A DNA stretch of 13,605 nucleotides from an uncultured Desulfuromonadales bacterium (GCA_945788205.1 CALZLE010000217.1:1-13605); one strand, 5' to 3'; counted from the first letter of the stretch, positions 1-8,085 are shown. Numbers and translations: made by a program. Notes: generated by a model not told the origin, from the letters alone.

Positions 1-416
1 CCCATGAAAACTTCACACTCCATGCCGAACAACGCGGCAACGGTCGCCGTCGCGACACCATGTTGCCCGGCACCGGTCTCGGCGATGACCTTCTTTTTAC
101 CCATCCGCCGGGCGAGCAGAATCTGGCCGACGGTATTATTGACCTTGTGCGCACCGGTGTGGTTGAGATCTTCCCGCTTCAGGTAAATCTTCGCACCGCC
201 CAACTCTTCGCTCAATCGTTGTGCGTAATAGAGCGGACTCGGCCGACCGACGTAATTTTTCAGATAGTACTCGAACTCTTCCCTGAAAGAAGGATCATCT
301 TTTATGCTGCTGTAGGCTTCTTCCAACTCCAACAGTGCCGGCATCAAGGTTTCGGCTACGTACCGGCCACCATATTCACCGAAATGACCCCGCTGGTCGG
401 GATACTGATAACTCAT
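1..416 (-). CDS. trpB: tryptophan synthase beta chain (TrpB, canonical type), 5' part only
   Basis: Canonical beta subunit, which condenses indole with L-serine using pyridoxal phosphate (PLP) and normally works as an alpha2-beta2 complex with TrpA. Only the first 138 codons are present; the gene runs off the left edge. Visible landmarks are the N-terminal stretch GHFGEYGGRYVAETLMPAL (residues 10-28), the PLP-lysine motif HTGAHKVNN with Lys91 as Schiff-base residue, and ETGAGQHG (113-120), the substrate carboxylate-binding loop. The ATG at 414-416 overlaps the trpF stop by 4 nt (ATGA), with a GAGG just upstream, so translational coupling is likely. It is the second beta-chain gene in the operon; the other is the TrpB2-type gene two positions upstream. 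trpA probably follows outside the window. Family assignment is secure. Confidence 0.97.
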   Translation of the reverse strand, partial: MSYQYPDQRGHFGEYGGRYVAETLMPALLELEEAYSSIKDDPSFREEFEYYLKNYVGRPSPLYYAQRLSEELGGAKIYLKREDLNHTGAHKVNNTVGQILLARRMGKKKVIAETGAGQHGVATATVAALFGMECEVFM

Positions 417-1030
417 GCATTCCTCACTCGGCAGATAAACTCCGCCACTTTCTTATGATCCTTTGTCCCCGGCTTCGACTCAACACCACTTGAGACATCA
501 ACCGCGTACGGCTTGACCTGCCGGACGGCATCGATAATGTTTTCCGGATTTAAACCCCCAGCCAGAATTAACGGTCGATTGGCCGTCATGCGCTTGACCA
601 ACTGCCAGTCGAACTGCTTCCCGGTGCCGCCGTAAGCCTCATCGCACCAGGCATCGAGCAACAGAGCCGAAACCTGATATTGATCCGCACCATCCAGACT
701 CACAGCATCTTTAACCCGCAACCCTTTGATCACCCGCAGCGGCTCAATCAGGCAATCGGTCGGCTGTTCATCGCCATGCAACTGTACCACGTCAAGTCGC
801 GCTGCGGTCATGGTCCGGCGAATCCGCGGAATCGGTTCGTTGACAAACAGCCCAACCGTCGTGACGAACGGGGGCAATTCGGCGATGATCTTCTGCACCT
901 CGTTCGGCGTAACGTAGCGCGGACTCTTGGCATAAAAGACGAAGCCGAGGGCATCAGCCCCGGCTTCGACCGCCTGCAGTGCATCTTCGACATTGGTAAT
1001 GCCGCAGATCTTTACTCGAGTGTTGGCCAC
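413..1030 (-). CDS. trpF: phosphoribosylanthranilate isomerase
   Basis: TrpF, a TIM-barrel enzyme that converts N-(5-phosphoribosyl)anthranilate to the carboxyphenylamino-deoxyribulose phosphate used by TrpC. The protein is 205 aa, the normal length for a monofunctional enzyme. The N-terminal KICGIT motif supplies the catalytic Cys (Cys9) and the LLLDAW stretch supplies the catalytic Asp (Asp126). QLHGDE (83-88), LAGGLNPENI and the phosphate-binding VDVSSGVES are also present. The start is a GTG at 1028-1030 with AAGGAG 5 nt upstream; no in-frame ATG fits the family N-terminus. The gap to the TrpB2-type gene is 9 nt, and the stop overlaps the trpB ATG. TrpF is separate from TrpC here, unlike the TrpCF fusion of enteric bacteria. 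Confidence 0.97.
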   Translation of the reverse strand: MANTRVKICGITNVEDALQAVEAGADALGFVFYAKSPRYVTPNEVQKIIAELPPFVTTVGLFVNEPIPRIRRTMTAARLDVVQLHGDEQPTDCLIEPLRVIKGLRVKDAVSLDGADQYQVSALLLDAWCDEAYGGTGKQFDWQLVKRMTANRPLILAGGLNPENIIDAVRQVKPYAVDVSSGVESKPGTKDHKKVAEFICRVRNA

Positions 1031-1039
1031 AAAGGCTCC

Positions 1040-2395
1040 TTACATATCGACTTTCGGCAATGCCGCCAGCGATTCCTGAATCGCCTCGCGCGGCTCTTCA
1101 TAGTTCTCCAGGCTACCGGAGAAGAAAGCATCGTAAGACGCCATATCAACATGACCGTGCCCGGAAAGGTTAAACAGGATGGTCTTCTCTTTGCCTTCTT
1201 CTTTGGCTTGCAGCGCCTCATCAAAAGCAGCGCGAATCGCATGAGAAGACTCAGGAGCCGGGATGATTCCTTCGGCGCGGGCAAACTGAACCGCCGCTTC
1301 GAAACACTCAATCTGACCGACCGCTTTCGCTTCGATGACGCCGGCGTCGAGCAGCTGAGAGACCAGCGGAGCAGCACCGTGATAACGGAGGCCACCAGCA
1401 TGGATCCCCGGCGGCATGAAATCATGGCCAAGGGTATACATTTTGGAGATCGGAGCCATCTTGGCCTGATCGCCGTAATCGAAATCGTAGACCCCTTTGG
1501 TCAGGGTCGGACAGGAGATCGGCTCGGCGGCCAGAATGCGGACATCTTTGCCGTTGGCCTTATCAGAGACAAACGGGAAGCCGAGACCGGCAAAGTTGGA
1601 ACCACCACCGTGGCAACCGATAACCACGTCTGGGTAGTCACCGACCATCTCCATCTGCTCTTTCGCTTCCAGCCCGATAACCGACTGATGCAGACAAACG
1701 TGATTCAGCACGCTGCCGAGGCAATAACGGGTGTCTTCATGAGTCGCCGCATCTTCAACCGCTTCGCTGATAGCGATACCGAGGGAGCCGTTGCTGTCAG
1801 GATGCGCCTCCAGAACTGCGCGCCCGGAGTTCGTCTGGTTCGATGGCGAAGGAATAACGTCCGCACCCCAAAGCTGCATCATACTTTTGCGGTATGGCTT
1901 CTGCTCGAAGGAAACCTTGACCATATATACAGTACACTCCAGACCAAACATCTGGCAGGCCAGAGCGATCGACGAGCCCCACTGCCCGGCGCCGGTTTCA
2001 CTGGCGATCCGCTTGGTACCACCGAGCATATTATAGTAAGCCTGCGGAATCGCGGTGTTCGGCTTGTGGCTGCCTGCTGGCGAAACACCTTCGTACTTAT
2101 AATAGATCTTCGCCGGGGTGCCGAGGGCTTTCTCCAGACGATGAGCCCGGAACATCGGCGACGGTCGCCACTGCGCAAGAATCTGACGGACTTCATCAGG
2201 GATATCGATCCAGCGCTCGGTGGAAACCTCCTGCTCGATCAAACCCATCGGGAACAGTGGCAGCAGATCGTCCGGGGTAACCGGTTGCAGGGTTCCAGGA
2301 TGGATGACCGGAGCCATGGCACCCGGCATATCTGGAATGATGTTGTACCACTGCTTCGGAATACGATCTTCTGGCAAAATGATTTTCGTTTGCAT
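1040..2395 (-). CDS. trpB2: TrpB-like PLP-dependent enzyme (TrpB2-type tryptophan synthase beta)
   Basis: Member of the TrpB2 branch of tryptophan synthase beta chains, distinct from canonical TrpB. It is 451 aa from the chosen start, about 50 aa longer than TrpB1, with the extra N-terminal domain typical of TrpB2. Landmarks are the PLP lysine in SPAGSHKPN (Lys111), SETGAGQWG (132-140), the phosphate-binding GCHGGGSN loop and a C-terminal SGHGHVDM motif. The start is the ATG at 2393-2395, preceded by AGGAGGAGAATTG, a strong ribosome site. An upstream in-frame ATG at 2428 would add 11 residues but lies across the trpC stop and lacks such a site. Some characterised archaeal TrpB2 enzymes make tryptophan without a standard TrpA complex or prefer O-phosphoserine; whether this one does is unknown. 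It lies 22 nt after trpC and 9 nt before trpF. Confidence 0.93.
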   Translation of the reverse strand: MQTKIILPEDRIPKQWYNIIPDMPGAMAPVIHPGTLQPVTPDDLLPLFPMGLIEQEVSTERWIDIPDEVRQILAQWRPSPMFRAHRLEKALGTPAKIYYKYEGVSPAGSHKPNTAIPQAYYNMLGGTKRIASETGAGQWGSSIALACQMFGLECTVYMVKVSFEQKPYRKSMMQLWGADVIPSPSNQTNSGRAVLEAHPDSNGSLGIAISEAVEDAATHEDTRYCLGSVLNHVCLHQSVIGLEAKEQMEMVGDYPDVVIGCHGGGSNFAGLGFPFVSDKANGKDVRILAAEPISCPTLTKGVYDFDYGDQAKMAPISKMYTLGHDFMPPGIHAGGLRYHGAAPLVSQLLDAGVIEAKAVGQIECFEAAVQFARAEGIIPAPESSHAIRAAFDEALQAKEEGKEKTILFNLSGHGHVDMASYDAFFSGSLENYEEPREAIQESLAALPKVDM

Positions 2396-2417
2396 CAATT
2401 CTCCTCCTGTTCCGTAT

Positions 2418-3206
2418 CTAAAGGCCAATTAAACAATTTAACTTAGCTTCAATATCATCTTCACGCATCAAACTCTCGCCGATCAGAAAAGCGCCTGCTC
2501 CGGCAGCCTGCAACCGTTCAATATCGGCCCGGTTGTTGATGCCGCTTTCGGCAACCGCCAACTGCTGTTTCGGAATTCGCCCGGCCAACTGCTCAGACAC
2601 CGCGAGATCGGTGACAAAGGTACTCAGGTTACGATTATTGATACCGATCAAATCGACCGGCAAGATCAACGCCCGTTCCAACTCATCGGCATCATGCACT
2701 TCCAGCAAGGTGTCGAGCTGCAGACTGGTGGCCAACTCGGCCAACTCCTGCAACATATCATCTTCGAGAGCTGCGGCAATCAGTAAAATCGCATCGGCCC
2801 CGGCAACCCGGGCTTCAACCACCTGATAAGGATCGATGATAAAATCTTTGCGCAACAGCGGCAGCGAAACCTGCTCACGGATATCCCAGAGGTAGCGCAG
2901 GTGACCGTAAAAATACTGCTCGTCGGTTAAGACCGACAGACAAGTGGCGCCACCTTTTTCATAAGACACGGCGATGTCAACAGGATCGAAATCAGCGCGA
3001 ATGATTCCCTTGGATGGCGAACCCTTTTTCACTTCGGTAATCAGCGCAGTGCCGCCCGATTCGGACATGATGCGCAACGCCCGGGCAAAACCGCGCGGCT
3101 GATCCTCCAGATCACCGACCCGTTTTTCCAGATCGGAGTAAGATTCACGGAGTTTCGCCGCAGCAACTTCTTCAACTTTGGTTTGCAGAATTTTATCGAG
3201 AATCAT
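2418..3206 (-). CDS. trpC: indole-3-glycerol phosphate synthase
   Basis: TrpC closes the indole ring: it decarboxylates and cyclises the TrpF product to indole-3-glycerol phosphate. The 262-aa TIM-barrel protein has every signature: TEVKKGSPSKG (57-67, with catalytic Glu58 and Lys60), LLRKDFIIDPYQV (117-129, with general-acid Lys120), LLEVHDADEL, IGINNRNLSTF and VAESGI. The ATG overlaps the trpD stop by 4 nt (ATGA) and no strong Shine-Dalgarno precedes it, so coupled translation from trpD is likely. It is monofunctional (no fused TrpF). The function is secure. Confidence 0.97.
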   Translation of the reverse strand: MILDKILQTKVEEVAAAKLRESYSDLEKRVGDLEDQPRGFARALRIMSESGGTALITEVKKGSPSKGIIRADFDPVDIAVSYEKGGATCLSVLTDEQYFYGHLRYLWDIREQVSLPLLRKDFIIDPYQVVEARVAGADAILLIAAALEDDMLQELAELATSLQLDTLLEVHDADELERALILPVDLIGINNRNLSTFVTDLAVSEQLAGRIPKQQLAVAESGINNRADIERLQAAGAGAFLIGESLMREDDIEAKLNCLIGL

Positions 3207-4252
3207 TGGTTCGTCATCCGCACCAGATCATCGAGAGTCTGCTGGGCCTTGCCGGTGTCGAGAGCCGACTGCACCATTTCAATCCCTTCGTCTACGTCAG
3301 TCGCCAGACCTGCCGCAACCAGAGCGTAGGCGCCGTTGAGCACAACGATGTCCCGCTTCGGGCCCTTTTCTCCCGCCAGAATAGCTTTGACAATCTCAGC
3401 ATTCTGCGCAGCATCACCACCCTGCAGATCTTCAAGTTTGCAACACGCAAAACCGAACTGCTGTGGCTCGATGGTTTGCACTTCGACCGCGCCACCGCTT
3501 ATTGCCGCCACCAGGGTCGGGCCGGTCAGGGTGATCTCATCCATACCATCACTGCCATGGACAACAAACCCGCGCCGGCAACCGAGACTGAGCAACACCT
3601 TGGCCAGCGGCTCGACCAGATCTTCTTTGAAAACCCCGAGTACTTGACGGTCGGCTCCGGCCGGATTGGTCAATGGTCCGAGGATATTGAAGATAGTGCG
3701 AATACCGATTTCACGCCGCGGACCGATGGCGTGTTTCATCGCCCCATGCAATGCCGGGGCAAACAGAAAGCCGACGCCGATCTGATCGACACAGCTGCCG
3801 ACGGTTTCCGGCGAAACACCGAGGTTGACGCCAAGTTTTTCCAGCACGTCGGCACTGCCGCAGGCGGAAGAGATGCTGCGATTCCCGTGCTTGGCAACTT
3901 TTGCGCCGCAGGCCGCAACCGCGATCGCGACCGTGGTCGAAATATTGAAGCTTTTGGTACCGCTACCGCCAGTACCACAAGTATCGAGAATCGATTCCTG
4001 CTCGACATTAATTTCGTCCCGGTCGATATCGACCACACCACCAACTTTGATCGGTGTCGCGTGTGCGCGCATGACTTTCGCCGCGCCGACGATCTCTGGC
4101 AGAGTTTCACCTTTCATCCGCAGTGCGGTGATAAAAGAGCCGACCTGTGCCGGAGTCGCTTCGCCGCCCATGATCTGGTTCATCACATCGATCATTTCCG
4201 GCTCAGTCAAATCTTGCCGCTCAACCAATTTGGCAATCGCATCCTTGATCAT
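3203..4252 (-). CDS. trpD: anthranilate phosphoribosyltransferase
   Basis: TrpD transfers the phosphoribosyl group of PRPP to anthranilate. The protein is 349 aa, normal for a stand-alone enzyme. The PRPP-binding glycine-rich loop DTCGTGGSGTKSFNIST spans residues 90-106, KHGNRSISSACGSADVLE spans 121-138, and RREIGIRTIFNILGPLTNPA is the anthranilate-side segment. The ATG lies 1 nt beyond the trpG stop and has GGAG in the end of trpG as ribosome site. In enteric bacteria TrpD is fused to the glutaminase TrpG; here they are separate, adjacent genes. Confidence 0.97.
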   Translation of the reverse strand: MIKDAIAKLVERQDLTEPEMIDVMNQIMGGEATPAQVGSFITALRMKGETLPEIVGAAKVMRAHATPIKVGGVVDIDRDEINVEQESILDTCGTGGSGTKSFNISTTVAIAVAACGAKVAKHGNRSISSACGSADVLEKLGVNLGVSPETVGSCVDQIGVGFLFAPALHGAMKHAIGPRREIGIRTIFNILGPLTNPAGADRQVLGVFKEDLVEPLAKVLLSLGCRRGFVVHGSDGMDEITLTGPTLVAAISGGAVEVQTIEPQQFGFACCKLEDLQGGDAAQNAEIVKAILAGEKGPKRDIVVLNGAYALVAAGLATDVDEGIEMVQSALDTGKAQQTLDDLVRMTNQ

Positions 4253-4253
4253 T

Positions 4254-4832
<579 letters not shown>

Positions 4833-4833
4833 A

Positions 4834-6315
4834 TTAAACAAGCCCCCTGTTAGCCATCTCGATGGCGCGCTTGACGCCGCGGGCTTTATTCAAGGTTTCC
4901 TGATATTCCATTTCCGGGTCACTGTCGGCGACGATTCCGGCGCCGGCCTGCAGGTAGAGCTTGTCCTTTTCGATCTGCAGAGTACGGATGGCGATCGCCA
5001 GATCCATGTTGCCGCTGAAAGAGAAGTAACCAACCGCCCCGCCATAAACTTCGCGACGGCTCGGCTCCAGCTCATCGATGATCTCCATCGCCCGGATTTT
5101 TGGTGAACCGGACAAAGTTCCGGCCGGAAACGCTGCGCGAAACACATCAAAAGCATCCAGCCCCTCGCGCAGTTGACCGCGAACGTTGGAGACGATGTGC
5201 ATAACGTGCGAGTAACGCTCGATGACCATCAACTCACTCACTTCGACAGTTCCGCAACGGGCCACCCGGCCAACATCGTTGCGTCCCAGATCGACCAGCA
5301 TAATATGTTCGGCCAGCTCCTTCGGGTCAGCAAGCAGATCCTTCTCAAACGCCAGATCTTCCTCCGTACCCTTGCCACGCGGTCTGGTTCCAGCGATGGG
5401 GCGTACATCAACCTGTTCACCCTCTTTACGCACCAATACTTCAGGAGATGCACCGACCACCAAAGATTCGCCGAAACGAAGGAAAAACATGTAAGGGGAT
5501 GGATTGATCGTGCGTAGTGCGCGATAAATATCGAAGGGGTTGGACTGTAGTTCGCCGCTGAAACGCTGGGCAAGCACCACCTGAAAGATATCACCAGCCC
5601 GGATATATTCTTTGCAGCGTTCAACCGCCGCCTTAAACTTCTCTTTTTCAAAATTCGGCGTCAGCTCTTGTTTGCCGTCACCACCTTTGGGCAGATCGGC
5701 GATCTGTAACGGCTGACGCAGTTGTGCGATCATCTGCTCAATCTGCTGTTGTGCAGCAGCGTATGCAGCCTTCGGATCGTCACCTTCCTGCAGGTGGACA
5801 TTACAGACCACCTTGACCTTCTGCCGCATGTTATCAAAAATCAACAGTCGCTCGGTGAACAGGAAACAAGCGTCCCAGCTGTCGATCTGCCGCGGATTAC
5901 TGTCGGGCAAATCTTCGACAAAGCGAACCATGTCATAGCCGAGATAACCGACTGCACCGCCAAAGAAGCGCGGCAAACCTGCAACTTCGACCGGCTGAAA
6001 CTCCTCCATCAGCTCACGTAATTTATTCAGTGGGTCGTCGCAGTTGCCACTGACAACAGTCTCACCATCAGCAAGCACTTCGTAATAATTGTCACGACTG
6101 CGAAATACCCGCGCCGGGCCACTACCAAGAAACGAATAACGGGCCCACTTCTCCCCACCTTCAATCGACTCAAGCAGGAAGGACGTTTGCCCATCGTCGA
6201 TTTTGCTAAAAGCAGAAACGGGTGTTTCCATGTCGGCGAGAATCTCTCGATAAACAGGAATAAGATTCCCCTGCTCTGCCAAACGGTAAAAATCATTTTC
6301 TGATGGAAAATACAT
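4834..6315 (-). CDS. trpE: anthranilate synthase component I
   Basis: TrpE converts chorismate to anthranilate with TrpG; it is the committed and normally feedback-inhibited step. The 493-aa length is standard. The N-terminal half holds the LLES element (47-50) that forms part of the tryptophan-binding site in characterised enzymes, followed by GGEKWARYSFLG. The chorismate-binding half has GDIFQVVLAQRF, PSPYMFFLRFG, RPIAGTRPRG, LVDLGRNDVGRVA, the YSHVMHIVS segment and PAGTLSGSPKIRAMEII. It is the first gene of the operon. Its ATG at 6313-6315 lacks a strong Shine-Dalgarno, so the start is less certain than the identity, but an N-terminal MYFPSENDFYRLA suits the family. The LLES site suggests tryptophan feedback is kept. 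Confidence 0.97.
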   Translation of the reverse strand: MYFPSENDFYRLAEQGNLIPVYREILADMETPVSAFSKIDDGQTSFLLESIEGGEKWARYSFLGSGPARVFRSRDNYYEVLADGETVVSGNCDDPLNKLRELMEEFQPVEVAGLPRFFGGAVGYLGYDMVRFVEDLPDSNPRQIDSWDACFLFTERLLIFDNMRQKVKVVCNVHLQEGDDPKAAYAAAQQQIEQMIAQLRQPLQIADLPKGGDGKQELTPNFEKEKFKAAVERCKEYIRAGDIFQVVLAQRFSGELQSNPFDIYRALRTINPSPYMFFLRFGESLVVGASPEVLVRKEGEQVDVRPIAGTRPRGKGTEEDLAFEKDLLADPKELAEHIMLVDLGRNDVGRVARCGTVEVSELMVIERYSHVMHIVSNVRGQLREGLDAFDVFRAAFPAGTLSGSPKIRAMEIIDELEPSRREVYGGAVGYFSFSGNMDLAIAIRTLQIEKDKLYLQAGAGIVADSDPEMEYQETLNKARGVKRAIEMANRGLV

Positions 6316-6356
6316 ACTTTATATAACTCGAAGGAAGACCTGTGCAAAAATAGATT

Positions 6357-6386
6357 TTTCTACCATTGGAATCGGCCCAAAGTCAA
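6357..6386 (-). promoter_or_regulatory. possible sigma70 promoter for the trp operon
   Basis: On the minus strand TTGACT (6386-6381) is followed after 18 nt by TAGAAA (6362-6357). This is the best match I see near trpE. The -35 is good and the -10 is poor (4 of 6). It would give an untranslated leader of only about 35 nt, too short for a classic peptide-based attenuator. Weak candidate. Confidence 0.3.
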
Positions 6387-6906
6387 TAAAATAGGCCCTC
6401 TTCAGCGCCCAGACCAAACCCGGCACCAGCCATCTAGAAAAAAAACCACCTATCCCCCTCCAGCGCAAACGATCGCCAACAGCAAAACAACTCTAAAAAG
6501 TCATGTACAAGCTGCTCCTACGCTTACTTCAAGCAAAATAACAAAATCACTCCAGCAGCCAGGGCACCAATAGAACACATTTTTACACCAACCCAATCCA
6601 GTTAAAATCACAACAGAATATCCACCCCCGAAGAGATTCCCAGTTAGCTCATTTAATCACAAATCGTCAATGCCAGCCAAAAACAAACATCCAACTATTG
6701 GCCGATTAATTCAAAACTGAAACGAATTTTACTTTTTTTAAACATCGTTATATTTACATTTATTAGAAGACTAATTTTGTAATTTGGTATTACTATCAAC
6801 AACTTATAAAGAATCATTAAAACAAGCAACCTACTGTTGTTTAGGCCGACTTAAAGCAAAAATCAAAAACCATATTGACAACAATATAACGGCGTATTAT
6901 CGTTTC

Positions 6907-6923
6907 TATCATCAAGTATGATA
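6907..6923. promoter_or_regulatory. inverted repeat upstream of the iclR-type gene, possible operator
   Basis: TATCAT (6907-6912), a 5-nt spacer, then ATGATA (6918-6923) form a perfect 6-bp inverted repeat about 85 nt before the regulator's ATG. It is nested inside a second pair, ATTATC (6896-6901) and GATAAT (6920-6925). A TTGACA lies at 6875-6880, but the TATTAT after it (6895-6900) is only 14 nt away, so a promoter here is not well formed. IclR proteins bind palindromes and often autoregulate, so this is a reasonable but unproven operator. Confidence 0.3.
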
Positions 6924-7005
6924 ATTACATTAGAAGCCACTAAAGTGAACAGTCGGTTTATTTCACAATCCGAGTTCACGACATTCAATAAGGACACGAT
7001 ACGCA

Positions 7006-7785
7006 ATGCCGACCAGGGAAAAAGACACTTACTGTATTCGGTCAGTGGAAAACGCCCTGCTTCTCCTTGAGGCGCTAGCAGAAGAGGACTCCAATTGCAG
7101 CCTCTCACAGCTAAGCGCAAAACTAGGCATGACCAAGGCGAGCCTCTTTCGCCTGATGGCAACATTTGAAAGCCATGGCTACGTTGAGCGAGGTGAAGGA
7201 TCCAGCGAATACAAGTTGGGTCTCGCTGCGTTTGAGGTAGGCCAGAAACTTCTTTCGCGCATGACCCTTCTCCACAAAGCTCGCCCGGTCATGGGACAAC
7301 TCGTCCGGCAGTGCAATGAAACAGTCTATCTCGTTATCCAAAGAGATGATGACGCTCTCTTCCTGGAGATGGCAGACAATGATCAAAAGGTCAAAGTTGT
7401 CTCCCTCACAGGCCGCCGCTTCCCACTGATCAGCTGCGCTGCAGGAAAAACGCTACTTGCTTTCGACGAAACAACAAACAAGTCGCGCATCGAAAAACAA
7501 CCACAGCTTCACGAAGAACTTAAATCATGTCGCGATCAAGGCTTCTGCCTCGACAGGGATGGAGTCGGCGAAGGCAGCACCTGCATTGCCGTCCCTCTTT
7601 TCGAAGCAGAAGGACAAACTTGCGGCAGTCTCGCCATGCTCGGCCCCAGTTTTCGCATGGACGACAGCAAAATCAACAACCAACTCCTCCCGGCGATAAA
7701 AGCTGCCGGCGAAATGACTTCGGCCAAACTCGGCCATATCGGCTTCGGGGTAAAAGGGGGAAGAACAAAAACAGCAGTCAGCTAA
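7006..7785 (+). CDS. IclR-family transcriptional regulator
   Basis: A 259-aa DNA-binding regulator. Residues 8-70 form the IclR winged helix: YCIRSVENALLLLEAL, helix-turn-helix around residues 33-53 (SLSQLSAKLGMTKASLFRLM), then SHGYVERGEGSSEYKLGLA as the wing. Residues about 80-245 match the IclR effector-binding domain, with VYLVIQRDDDALFLE, RRFPLISCAAGKTLLAF and GSTCIAVPLFEAEGQTCGSLAMLGP. AAGGA lies about 11 nt before the ATG. It diverges from trpE and reads towards the symporter genes 300 nt downstream. IclR regulators commonly control uptake or catabolism of small organic acids, so the symporter pair is a more natural target than trp; this is inference from position. The ligand cannot be told from sequence. 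Confidence 0.92.
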   Translation: MPTREKDTYCIRSVENALLLLEALAEEDSNCSLSQLSAKLGMTKASLFRLMATFESHGYVERGEGSSEYKLGLAAFEVGQKLLSRMTLLHKARPVMGQLVRQCNETVYLVIQRDDDALFLEMADNDQKVKVVSLTGRRFPLISCAAGKTLLAFDETTNKSRIEKQPQLHEELKSCRDQGFCLDRDGVGEGSTCIAVPLFEAEGQTCGSLAMLGPSFRMDDSKINNQLLPAIKAAGEMTSAKLGHIGFGVKGGRTKTAVS

Positions 7786-7832
7786 CCATGGCGCCCTGTA
7801 GATTGGCAAAAAACTAACATGGTTTTATTTTT
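7784..7832 (+). terminator. possible terminator after the iclR-type gene
   Basis: AACCATG (7784-7790, overlapping the stop codon) pairs perfectly with CATGGTT (7818-7824), followed by the T-rich run TTATTTTTA. Loop of 27 nt, within which GCC and GGC can also pair. The long loop and modest stem make it a weak call, but the T-rich tail is in the right place. Confidence 0.35.
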
Positions 7833-7836
7833 ACTG

Positions 7837-7865
7837 TTGACTGCCACAGACAATGGAACTATCTT
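7837..7865 (+). promoter_or_regulatory. sigma70-type promoter for the DUF4212/symporter genes
   Basis: TTGACT (7837-7842, 5 of 6 to consensus) and TATCTT (7860-7865, 4 of 6) are separated by exactly 17 nt. Transcription would start near 7872 and give a leader of about 215 nt before the DUF4212 ATG. An inverted repeat overlaps the -10 (separate entry). This is the best sigma70 match upstream of the symporter genes. Confidence 0.45.
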
Positions 7866-7884
7866 CTGCTGAATAAAAAGATAG
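7859..7884. promoter_or_regulatory. inverted repeat over the -10 / start site, candidate operator
   Basis: CTATCTT (7859-7865) and AAGATAG (7878-7884) form a perfect 7-bp inverted repeat around a 12-nt centre. The left arm covers the proposed -10 and the right arm lies just beyond the expected transcription start, a typical repressor position. The neighbouring IclR-type regulator is an obvious candidate binder, but the sequence does not match the inverted repeat upstream of that regulator's own gene except for CTATC. Alternatively it could be a weak RNA hairpin. Confidence 0.3.
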
Positions 7885-7976
7885 AACAGTGTATTAAAAA
7901 TAGATATCAACACAAATAAATGAAAAGCGTATTTCAAGCATTTAGACGATTAAACACTTAGAAGAAAGGAGGCGCA

Positions 7977-8015
7977 GTGACACCTAACAACGTTTATCAG
8001 GGGCCGGACAGCTAA
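7977..8015 (+). CDS. candidate 12-codon leader ORF with strong Shine-Dalgarno
   Basis: AAAGGAGG at 7966-7972 lies 4 nt before a GTG at 7977 that opens a 12-codon frame (peptide read MTPNNVYQGPDS) ending in TAA at 8013-8015. The ribosome site is among the strongest in the window, which is odd for a stretch with no gene. GGGGC (8000-8004) and GCCCC (8018-8022) can form a hairpin that includes the ORF's last codons and stop. It sits in the proposed leader of the DUF4212 mRNA, about 70 nt before that start. It may be a regulatory leader peptide, a decayed gene remnant, or chance; no family is recognised. Confidence 0.3.
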   Translation: MTPNNVYQGPDS

Positions 8016-8085
8016 ACGCCCCATCAAAGTCTAATTGTTTCAAGGTTAGCAGTTTCAACCATTCATTATTTTAGAGGAGGTTTTT

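Larger units (their letters stand above)
6316..7005. other. 690-nt AT-rich divergent intergenic region (trpE / iclR)
   Basis: This stretch separates the trpE start (minus) from the iclR-type start (plus). I find no ORF with a convincing ribosome site on either strand. Short minus-strand ORFs exist (for example 18 codons from the ATG at 6580, and 16 codons from the ATG at 6433), but they lack Shine-Dalgarno sites and Trp codons. A run of eight A on the plus strand (T on the minus) near 6439-6446 is not preceded by a clear hairpin, so I do not call an attenuator or terminator. Composition is clearly more AT-rich than the flanking genes. The promoter candidate and inverted repeat in it are listed separately. 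Confidence 0.6.

Noticed and set aside
2396..2428. Upstream ATG extending the TrpB2-type protein by 11 residues
   Set aside because: It overlaps the trpC stop and would bury the strong AGGAGGAG site inside the coding region; the later ATG fits both spacing and family N-terminus.
680..2446. A 588-codon open frame on the plus strand, antisense to trpF and the TrpB2-type gene
   Set aside because: It lies entirely opposite two well-supported genes, shows no recognisable domain and has Arg/His-rich, low-complexity-like composition typical of a shadow frame in GC-rich coding DNA.
6431..6580. Two short minus-strand ORFs before trpE as trp leader peptides
   Set aside because: Neither has a Shine-Dalgarno or tandem Trp codons, and no terminator/antiterminator pair follows.
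8037..8058. Direct repeat of GTTTCAA with a 15-nt period before the DUF4212 gene
   Set aside because: Only two 7-nt copies; too short to support a regulatory or CRISPR-like call.
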